From CAVPGH01 sp046726955 (GTDB taxonomy: Bacteria > Acidobacteriota > Vicinamibacteria > Fen-336): DNA of 8,967 bases. Positions 1 through 5,989 of the stretch are shown here, in pieces. Where the stretch lies: positions 1 to 8,967 of the forward strand of contig JBKPBQ010000311.1 of NCBI GenBank assembly GCA_046726955.1, in the 5' to 3' direction. Each line of letters starts with the position of its first letter. Within the stretch, counting starts at the first letter, position 1. The notes beneath the pieces are model-generated. The model did no database searches, had not been told where the DNA came from, and saw nothing but the letters and a program-made list of their open reading frames with translations. Both the position numbers and the translations under genes were made by a program.

Positions 1-825
1 GATGAGGGCGTTGCCCTTGAAGTCCGGGTCGTACATCGACGGCGGGAAGACGTTCACGAAGAGCTTGGCCGTCGCCGGCAGCTCCTTGGCCGTCTGGAAC
101 GCCTTGCGCCGGCAGTGGCGGTCGAGCTCGAACACCAGGTCCGACTCGGTCGCGGCCTTGAAGAGATGATAGGGGGCGTGCAGCGACGTGCCCGCCGGCC
201 CCCGAGCGAGGGCCTCGAAGCCCAGGACCCCCGGCTGCTGCAGGTTGACCAGGGGCTGGAAGACCGTGTTGATCTGGTCCGCGAGGAGGATCTCCTGGAG
301 CTTGCACCGGTTGTTGAACGCCATTTGCGCCTTGTGGATGCGCGTGCACTCCCAGGCTTCTTCCACGAGCCGGGCGATCAGCCTCTCCGGCATGATGAGC
401 GGGTTGAAGAAGACGAGCGAGAAGCCGACGCTCACCTCGCGCCGCACCTGCAGGTACGGCGAGGGCAGCTGGGCGAGCTTGCGGTTCAGGTGCTCCTCGA
501 CCCGCGTGGCGGCCGCCCGCAGGTCCGACACCCGCGTGTTTCCTTCGCGATCGGCGCGCTTGGGGGCGAGGAAGACGAGGAAGGCGTTGCCCCCTCGCTC
601 GTTGAGGGCGAGGAGGTCCGTGTTCCTGACCTCCTCTCCGCGCAGCTCCTGCACGAGCTCGGTGGTCATCGACAGGACGTTGTCGAACGCCTTCGAGCCG
701 TAGTGGCGCTCGACGTGGGCGAGGTCGGTGGCGTCGATGAGCAGCAGCCCCAGGCTCCCCTGGCTGCGGAGGACTTCGGTCAGCTCTTCGAGCTTTTCGC
801 GGTAGGGCGGGGTCTGGGCGTACAT
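1..825 (-). CDS. GGDEF-EAL protein with degenerate GGDEF, partial (C-terminus beyond left edge)
   Basis: Open frame on the minus strand from ATG 825 to the window edge without a stop; 275 residues are visible. Residues ~20-165 have the layout of a GGDEF domain: a hydrophobic strand GLLLIDATDL (26-35), then a helix, then RGGNAFLVFL (77-86) where the GGDEF hairpin belongs. The signature reads GGNAF (78-82), so the metal/GTP-binding acidic residues are gone and no RxxD inhibitory site precedes it; diguanylate cyclase activity is unlikely. From ~180 an EAL domain begins: INTVFQPLVNL (185-195), then GFEALARG (202-209) with the EAL triplet at 204-206, and KLFVNVFP carrying the conserved Asn. An EAL domain hydrolyses or binds c-di-GMP, but most catalytic residues lie past the edge, so activity cannot be judged. 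Start: ATG 825 is preceded by GAGG at a loose distance. An in-frame ATG at 954 would add 43 Arg-rich residues but has no Shine-Dalgarno and weaker third-position GC. Likely cytosolic; no membrane segment is seen. Family call is firm, start uncertain. Confidence 0.85.
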   Translation of the reverse strand, partial: MYAQTPPYREKLEELTEVLRSQGSLGLLLIDATDLAHVERHYGSKAFDNVLSMTTELVQELRGEEVRNTDLLALNERGGNAFLVFLAPKRADREGNTRVSDLRAAATRVEEHLNRKLAQLPSPYLQVRREVSVGFSLVFFNPLIMPERLIARLVEEAWECTRIHKAQMAFNNRCKLQEILLADQINTVFQPLVNLQQPGVLGFEALARGPAGTSLHAPYHLFKAATESDLVFELDRHCRRKAFQTAKELPATAKLFVNVFPPSMYDPDFKGNALI

Positions 826-957
826 CCCGGGCCGCCTCAGGCGCTCTCGGAGGGAGGGACTTCGTTCAAAGAGGGGCCGAAGGGTGAACGGTTGGCCTCG
901 AAGCCGGCCGGCGACGGGACGCCACTGGCGAAGGCCATCGGGCTCTATCTCCATACC

Positions 958-963
958 ATTATA
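958..963 (-). promoter_or_regulatory. possible -10 box for the GGDEF-EAL gene
   Basis: The minus strand reads a perfect TATAAT here, rare in such GC-rich DNA and inside the divergent gap. No recognisable -35 lies 16-18 bp upstream. A start site about 7 nt downstream would fall at ~951, just past the ATG at 954, which favours the ATG at 825 as the true start with a leader of ~125 nt. Inferred from consensus only. Confidence 0.3.
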
Positions 964-967
964 CCGT

Positions 968-996
968 TTGAAGAGCCCCCGCGGCGCTGCTAGCAT
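968..996 (+). promoter_or_regulatory. putative sigma70-type promoter of the lipoprotein gene
   Basis: TTGAAG (968-973) and TAGCAT (991-996) are separated by 17 bp; each matches 4 of 6 consensus bases. The predicted transcription start near 1003 is only a few bases before ATG 1006, and no Shine-Dalgarno precedes that ATG, so the message may be leaderless or nearly so. Consensus matching alone, hence modest confidence. Confidence 0.35.
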
Positions 997-1005
997 CGGC
1001 TTGCA

Positions 1006-1392
1006 ATGACAACCACACCCCGGCGCTCCCTCGTCTATATATCGCTGATCGTATTGATCTTAGGTGGATGCAAGACCAAGCTGATGGGGCCCTCCAAGGA
1101 GGCCCTGCAGGCCCTCCTGCAGCAGGAGGCCCAGTCCCTGAAGTCGGACGGCGAGAAGATAAACCCCGAGCTCGGGGTCAAGTCGATCTGGACGATCCAG
1201 TCCGTCGAGGTCCGCGAGCAGCCCAACAATCCCGACCAGCCCTGGGCGGGGACGATCAAGTTCAAGATCGAGAGCCGGATCCGCGACGTGGACGGCAGCG
1301 ACATGACCCAGCAGTTCGAGAAGCGCTTCGAGTACGTCTACAACGAGACCCTGAAGCGCTGGATCATCCAGTACACGCCGCCCTCGAAGTAG
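1006..1392 (+). CDS. small predicted lipoprotein of unknown function
   Basis: 128-residue protein with a clear lipoprotein signal peptide: basic n-region with R6 R7, hydrophobic core LVYISLIVLI (9-18) and lipobox L19-G20-G21-C22. It should be cut before C22 and lipidated, leaving ~107 residues at the membrane; K23 follows the Cys, with no Asp at +2 that would signal inner-membrane retention in enterobacteria. The mature part starts with a helix-prone segment (about 28-45). It continues with a probable beta-rich domain of alternating hydrophobics: SIWTIQSVEVRE, then TIKFKIESRIRD, then KRFEYVYN and RWIIQY near the end. No other Cys and no catalytic motif stand out, and I do not recognise the family. 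It stands alone: divergent from the GGDEF-EAL gene and convergent with gcvP, 25 bp between stops. Third codon positions are GC-rich past the signal peptide, supporting a real gene. A binding or assembly role is only a guess. Confidence 0.8.
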   Translation: MTTTPRRSLVYISLIVLILGGCKTKLMGPSKEALQALLQQEAQSLKSDGEKINPELGVKSIWTIQSVEVREQPNNPDQPWAGTIKFKIESRIRDVDGSDMTQQFEKRFEYVYNETLKRWIIQYTPPSK

Positions 1393-1417
1393 GGACGCGG
1401 GTCGCGAGCCGGCCCGG

Positions 1418-4330
1418 TCAGCGGGCGAACGCCTCCACGGGCGGACAGGTGCAGACGAGGTTGCGGTCGCCGTACGTGTTGTCGATCCGGGCCACGAACG
1501 GCCAGAACTTGCCTTCCCGGACCCACGCGGCCGGGAACGCCCCTTCCTCGCGGCTGTACGGACGGTCCCACTCCTTGGCGGTGACGGCGGCGACCGTGTG
1601 CGGCGCGTTTCGGAGCGCGCTCTTCTCGAGGGGGATCCGGCCTTCCTCGATCGCGCGAATCTCCGCGCGGATCGAGAGGAGCGCGTCGCAGAAGCGGTCG
1701 AGCTCGGCTCTCGACTCGCTCTCGGTGGGCTCGATCATCAGCGTGCCCGCGACCGGGAACGACATCGTGGGGGCATGGAAGCCGTAGTCCATGAGCCGCT
1801 TCGCGATGTCGTCCACCTCGACCCCCGCCGATCTCTTGAGCGGCCGCACGTCGAGGATGAACTCGTGGGCCGCTCGTCCCTGCCGGCCCGAGTAGAGCAC
1901 CTCGTAGTCGGTCGAGAGGCGCTTCAGCATGTAGTTCGCGCTGAGGATCGCGACCTGCGTCGCCTTCTTGAGGCCGTCCGGGCCCATGAGCGCGATGTAG
2001 GCCCACGAGATCGGAAGGATGCTCGCGCTGCCCCAGGGAGCCGCGGAGACGGGGCCGCCGCCCGGAAGGTCCACCACCGGGTGACCGGGGAGAAAGGGCT
2101 TGAGGTGCGCCGCCACCGCGATCGGCCCCATGCCCGGGCCCCCGCCGCCGTGGGGGATGCAGAAGGTCTTGTGCAGGTTCAGGTGGCAGACGTCCGCCCC
2201 GATGCGCGCCGGCCTCGTGAGGCCCACCTGCGCGTTGAGGTTCGCCCCGTCCATGTACACCTGGCCGCCCCGCTCGTGCACGATCGCGCAGATCTGCGGC
2301 ACCGCCTCCTCGAAGACGCCGTGCGTCGAGGGGTACGTGATCATGAGAGCGCCCAGGACGTCCTTCTGCTCGTCGGCGCGCCTCACGAGGTCGGCGAGAT
2401 CCACGTTGCCCCGCTCGTCGCAGAGCACGGGCACGACCCTGTAGCCGGCCGTCACCGCGCTCGCGGGGTTCGTGCCGTGGGCGGAGACGGGAATGAGGCA
2501 GACGTTGCGATGGGCTTGCCCGCGGCTCTCGTGCCAGCCCCGGATGGCGAGGAGCCCCGCGTACTCGCCCTGCGCTCCCGAGTTCGGCTGGAGCGAGACC
2601 GCGGCGAAGCCCGTGATCTCCGCGAGCCAGCGCTCGAGCTCGGTGAAGAGCTGGCGGTAGCCGGCGGCCTGCTCCGCAGGGGCGAAGGGGTGGAGCTGGG
2701 CGAACTCCGGCCACGTGACGGGCACCATCTCCGTGGTCGCGTTCAGCTTCATGGTGCACGAGCCGAGCGGGATCATGGAGTGCGCGAGCGACAGGTCGCG
2801 CCCCTGCAGCCGGTGCAGGTAGCGGAGCATCTCGTGCTCCGAGTGGTGCGTGTTGAAGACGGCGTGAGTGAGGAAGGCGCTCGTGCGCGCGTACGGTGGC
2901 GCGAGCTCCTCGGGAGCCTCCGCGGCGAGGTCCTCCGCCCGGAACTCCAGCGGGTGCTCCGAGAAGGACTCGAGGATCGCCTCCAGGTCGGCGGCGGTGA
3001 CGGTCTCGTCGAGCGACACGCCCACCGAGCCGTCCGGATAGGGGCGAAGGTTCGTCCGGCGGTCGCGCGCGCGCTGCAGCACGTGCGACTGCGCGGCCGC
3101 GCGGTCGAGGCGGACGCGCAGCGTGTCGAAGAAGGGGTCGTCGCCGACGTCGAGGCCCAGGCGCCGCAGGCCGCGGGCGAGGAGCACGGTGAGGCCGCGG
3201 ACGCGGCGGGCGATCCGGCGGAGCCCCTCCGGTCCGTGGTAGACCGCGTACATCCCCGCCATCACCGCGAGGAGGACCTGGGCGGTGCAGATGTTGCTCG
3301 TGGCCTTGTCGCGCCGGATGTGCTGCTCGCGGGTCTGGAGCGAGAGCCGGTAGGCGGGGCGGCCTTCCGCGTCCTTCGAGACGCCGACGATGCGGCCCGG
3401 GAGCTGGCGCTTGTGCTCCTCGCGCGTGGCCAGGAACGCCGCATGGGGGCCGCCGTACCCCATCGGGACGCCGAACCGCTGGCTCGAGCCGACCGCGATG
3501 TCGACACCGAACTCGCCGGGGGCGCGCAGCAGCGTGAGCGCGAGGAGGTCGGTGGCCACGGCCGCCATCGCCCCCGCGGCGTGCGCGCGCTCCACGAGCG
3601 GCGCGTAGTCGGCGATCCGCCCGTCGGTGGCGGGATACTGCAGCAGGATCCCGAAGACGTCGCCTCCCGCGAAGTCCGCGGACGAGGCGGGCCCGACCTG
3701 CACCTCGATGCCGAGCGGGATCGCCCGCGTCTTCACGACCGCGATCGTCTGGGGATGGCAGTCCTCGGCCACGAAGAAGCGGCGGCGGTCGCCCCGAGCG
3801 AGGGCGTGGCACATGTGCATGGCCTCCGCGGCCGCCGTCGCCTCGTCGAGGAGCGAGGCGTTGGCGAGGGGCAGCGCGGTGAGGTCCGAGACCATCGTCT
3901 GGAAGTTCAGGAGCGCCTCCAGCCGGCCCTGCGCGATCTCCGCCTGGTAGGGCGTGTATTGCGTGTACCACCCCGGGTTCTCGAGCACGTTCCTCTGGAT
4001 CACTCCCGGCACGAGACAGCCGTGGTAGCCCATCCCGATGAACGAGCGGAAGACCTGGTTGCGCGAGGCCCGCGCGCGCAGCGCCTCCAGGACCTCGTGC
4101 TCGCCGCGGGCCGCGGGCAGCGCCAGCGGCGCCTCGAGGCGTATGGCGTCGGGCAGCGTCTGGGCGACGAGCGCGTCGAGCGAGTCGAGGCCGAGTGTCG
4201 CGAGCATCTCCCGGATCTCGGCGTCGCTCGGGCCGATGTGCCGCGGCGGGAAGTGGTCGGTGGGCGCGAGGAGGGCGGCTGCTCCGCCCGCGACGGACGG
4301 TGCGGAGGTTGTTGTCGTGTCTTCGGGCAA
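1418..4330 (-). CDS. gcvP: glycine dehydrogenase (decarboxylating), P protein, undivided form
   Basis: PLP-dependent P protein (EC 1.4.4.2). It decarboxylates glycine and hands the aminomethyl group to the lipoyl arm of GcvH, releasing CO2; cytosolic. From the proposed start the protein has 970 residues, close to E. coli GcvP (957), so it is the fused alpha-beta form and not the split GcvPA/GcvPB. Family segments in order: HFPPRHIGPSDAEIREML near the N-terminus, GMGYHGCLVPGVI, YTQYTPYQAEIAQGR, LLDEATAAAEAM, SMIPLGSCTMKLNATTEM, and the PLP site NLHKTFCIPHGGGGPGMGP, whose lysine (codon 2170-2168, ~K721) should form the Schiff base. Start choice: the frame has no ATG or GTG between the gcvH stop and the conserved N-terminus. 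TTG 4330 lies 20 bp after gcvH, has AGG six bases upstream (4339-4337) and gives a normal length. The frame stays open upstream through gcvH, but that part is a shadow. Last gene of the gcvTHP operon. Confidence 0.97.
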   Translation of the reverse strand: MPEDTTTTSAPSVAGGAAALLAPTDHFPPRHIGPSDAEIREMLATLGLDSLDALVAQTLPDAIRLEAPLALPAARGEHEVLEALRARASRNQVFRSFIGMGYHGCLVPGVIQRNVLENPGWYTQYTPYQAEIAQGRLEALLNFQTMVSDLTALPLANASLLDEATAAAEAMHMCHALARGDRRRFFVAEDCHPQTIAVVKTRAIPLGIEVQVGPASSADFAGGDVFGILLQYPATDGRIADYAPLVERAHAAGAMAAVATDLLALTLLRAPGEFGVDIAVGSSQRFGVPMGYGGPHAAFLATREEHKRQLPGRIVGVSKDAEGRPAYRLSLQTREQHIRRDKATSNICTAQVLLAVMAGMYAVYHGPEGLRRIARRVRGLTVLLARGLRRLGLDVGDDPFFDTLRVRLDRAAAQSHVLQRARDRRTNLRPYPDGSVGVSLDETVTAADLEAILESFSEHPLEFRAEDLAAEAPEELAPPYARTSAFLTHAVFNTHHSEHEMLRYLHRLQGRDLSLAHSMIPLGSCTMKLNATTEMVPVTWPEFAQLHPFAPAEQAAGYRQLFTELERWLAEITGFAAVSLQPNSGAQGEYAGLLAIRGWHESRGQAHRNVCLIPVSAHGTNPASAVTAGYRVVPVLCDERGNVDLADLVRRADEQKDVLGALMITYPSTHGVFEEAVPQICAIVHERGGQVYMDGANLNAQVGLTRPARIGADVCHLNLHKTFCIPHGGGGPGMGPIAVAAHLKPFLPGHPVVDLPGGGPVSAAPWGSASILPISWAYIALMGPDGLKKATQVAILSANYMLKRLSTDYEVLYSGRQGRAAHEFILDVRPLKRSAGVEVDDIAKRLMDYGFHAPTMSFPVAGTLMIEPTESESRAELDRFCDALLSIRAEIRAIEEGRIPLEKSALRNAPHTVAAVTAKEWDRPYSREEGAFPAAWVREGKFWPFVARIDNTYGDRNLVCTCPPVEAFAR

Positions 4331-4350
4331 ATCGAACCTGGAATTCGATT

Positions 4351-4737
4351 CTACTTCGATTCGCTCTCCACTAAGGCCGCGTACGCCTTGGCGTCCATGA
4401 GCGCGCCCGCCGCGGCGGGGTCCGCGAGCTTCACCACGATCATCCAGGCCGCCCCGTGCGGATCGGAGTTCACGAGCTCCGGCTTCTTGACGAGCTCGGC
4501 GTTCACCTCCACCACCTCGCCCGCCACCGGCGAGAAGAGCTCGGAGACGGCCTTCACGGACTCGACGCTGCCGAAGACCTCGTGCTCCTTCAGCTTCCGG
4601 CCCACCTCGGGCAGCTCGAGGAACACCACGTCGCCGAGCTGCTCCTGCGCGTAGTGCGTGATGCCCACGCGCCCGCGGTCGCCCTCGACGCGAATCCACT
4701 CGTGATCCTTGCTGTAACGAAGGTCTTCGGGATACAT
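4351..4737 (-). CDS. gcvH: glycine cleavage system H protein
   Basis: 128-residue lipoyl carrier that shuttles the aminomethyl intermediate from GcvP to GcvT and is reoxidised by lipoamide dehydrogenase. Length matches the family (~129). The start MYPEDLRYSKDHEWIRVEG is typical, with the DHEW motif at 11-14; GITHYAQEQLGDVVFLELP (25-43) follows. The lipoylation site is ESVKAVSEL, with K62 as the modified lysine (about 64 in E. coli), then SPVAGEVVEVN. ATG 4737 has a strong GGAGG Shine-Dalgarno at 4746-4742, only 4 nt before it. It lies 11 bp after gcvT and 20 bp before gcvP, so the three are surely co-transcribed and translationally close. Needs LipA/LipB or LplA to be active; none is in the window. 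All key residues present. Confidence 0.98.
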   Translation of the reverse strand: MYPEDLRYSKDHEWIRVEGDRGRVGITHYAQEQLGDVVFLELPEVGRKLKEHEVFGSVESVKAVSELFSPVAGEVVEVNAELVKKPELVNSDPHGAAWMIVVKLADPAAAGALMDAKAYAALVESESK

Positions 4738-4748
4738 GAGTCCTCCGA

Positions 4749-5843
4749 CTACTTCTGACGCTTGTAGAAGGGCGTGGGGACGACGCGAGCCGGCACGCGC
4801 TTGCCCCGGATGTCCACGTCGAACTCCGTCCCCGGCGCGCTGCGCGCCGCCGGAAGATAGACGAGCCCGATGTTCTTCTGGAGGAACGGCGCGTAGCTCC
4901 CGGAGGTCACGGGCCCGACCTCCTCGGGTCCAATGAAGACCGGATATCCGTGGCGGGCGATCCCGCGGCCCACCACCTCGAACCCCACCAGCTTCCGGGG
5001 GGGCCCGTTCTTCTTCTGCTGCTCGAGCACGCCGCGGCCGTTGAAGTTGCCCTTCTCGAGGGCCACGATCCAGCCGAGCCCCGCCTCCACGAGCGTCGTC
5101 GTCTCGTCGAGGTCGTTTCCGTACAGGCACATCTTCGCCTCGAGGCGCAGGGTGTCGCGGGCCCCGAGACCCGCTGGGACGAGCCCCGCGTCCCGGCCCA
5201 CCTCCACGAGCCGCCGCCAGAGAGCCTCGGCGCGGTCGGGAGGCACGAAGAGCTCGAAGCCGTCCTCGCCGGTGTAGCCCGTGCGGGCGACGAGCACGGG
5301 CATCCCCTCCACGTCGCCTTCCGCGAAGTGGTAGAAGGCGACGGTCGCGAGGTCGATCCCCGTGAGCGGCTGCAGGATCGCCTGCGCTTTCGGGCCTTGC
5401 AGGGCGAGGAGCGCGTAGTCGTCGCTCTTGTCCTGCAGCGTGCAGTCCGTGGGCGACTGCGACTGCAGCCATTCCCAGTCCTTCTGCTGGTTACCGGCGT
5501 TCACGACGATCAGGAAGCGATCGGCGCCGCGCCGGTACACGATCACGTCGTCCACGGGCGCGCCGTTGCCGAGGGGAAGCGCCGAATACTGCGCCTGCCC
5601 GTCCTTCAGCTTTCCGACGTCGTTCGCGGTGACGCGCTGGAGGAAGGCGACAGCCCCCGGGCCCCCGACCTCGAACTCGCCCATGTGGGACACGTCGAAG
5701 AGGCCGGCGGCCTTGCGCACTGCGAGGTGCTCGCCGATGAGCCCGGAGTACTCGACTGGCATCTCCCAGCCGCCGAAGGCGACCATCTTCGCTCCGCTCG
5801 CCCGGTGCACGGCGTTCAAGGGTGTCTTGCGAAGCTGGCTCAT
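4749..5843 (-). CDS. gcvT: glycine cleavage system T protein (aminomethyltransferase)
   Basis: THF-dependent aminomethyltransferase (EC 2.1.2.10). It takes the aminomethyl group off GcvH, makes 5,10-methylene-THF and releases ammonia. 364 residues, the same length as the E. coli enzyme. N-terminal folate-binding fold (about 1-260) with MVAFGGWEMPVEYSG (20-34), GLFDVSHMGEFEV (47-59) and GAPVDDVIVYRR (94 on), whose D98/D99 holds the catalytic acidic position of T proteins; then VVNAGNQQKDWEWL, RTGYTGEDGFELF and LGARDTLRLEAKMCLYGNDL. The C-terminal barrel has VTSGSYAPFLQKNIGLVYLP. I chose ATG 5843 because MSQLRKTPLNAVHRASGAKM is the usual family N-terminus. The frame stays open 42 codons further up, but that stretch lacks family similarity and would run through the promoter region. 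ATG 5843 has no Shine-Dalgarno. First gene of the operon. No glycine-riboswitch core is recognisable in the 146 bp upstream. Confidence 0.97.
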   Translation of the reverse strand: MSQLRKTPLNAVHRASGAKMVAFGGWEMPVEYSGLIGEHLAVRKAAGLFDVSHMGEFEVGGPGAVAFLQRVTANDVGKLKDGQAQYSALPLGNGAPVDDVIVYRRGADRFLIVVNAGNQQKDWEWLQSQSPTDCTLQDKSDDYALLALQGPKAQAILQPLTGIDLATVAFYHFAEGDVEGMPVLVARTGYTGEDGFELFVPPDRAEALWRRLVEVGRDAGLVPAGLGARDTLRLEAKMCLYGNDLDETTTLVEAGLGWIVALEKGNFNGRGVLEQQKKNGPPRKLVGFEVVGRGIARHGYPVFIGPEEVGPVTSGSYAPFLQKNIGLVYLPAARSAPGTEFDVDIRGKRVPARVVPTPFYKRQK

Positions 5844-5854
5844 CGCGGTCGGCG

Positions 5855-5884
5855 ACGCTACCACGCCCCGCCCCGGGGGGTCAA
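5855..5884 (-). promoter_or_regulatory. putative promoter of the gcvTHP operon
   Basis: On the minus strand TTGACC (5884-5879, 5 of 6 consensus bases) is followed after 18 bp by TAGCGT (5860-5855, 3 of 6). The predicted start near 5848 leaves a leader of about 5 nt before ATG 5843, which has no Shine-Dalgarno, again suggesting a near-leaderless message. The spacer is a C/G-rich run of C and G blocks. Consensus evidence only. Confidence 0.35.
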
Positions 5885-5989
5885 CGAAACGCCCTGCCGG
5901 CACGGGCGCGCGCCGGAGGTCGCAGCCGCTTCGGACGAAAGGAGTTATTGCGATACACTTAGCGGGCAAGGGGGACAGGCAAGGGCTTC

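Noticed and set aside
115..993. A 292-codon plus-strand open frame over the left end
   Set aside because: The minus strand encodes GGDEF-EAL motifs through the same bases; the plus-strand product has no recognisable domain and runs past the gene's start by chance.
1393..1417. Possible terminator between the lipoprotein gene and gcvP
   Set aside because: Only a 4-bp CGGG/CCCG pairing with no T run can be formed in this 25-bp gap; too weak to call.
1598..4654. A 1018-codon open frame on the plus strand antisense to gcvP and gcvH
   Set aside because: It lies wholly opposite genes with clear family motifs. Long antisense frames are a by-product of high GC and codon bias, and its product is a low-complexity Arg/Glu/Val-rich string with no domain.
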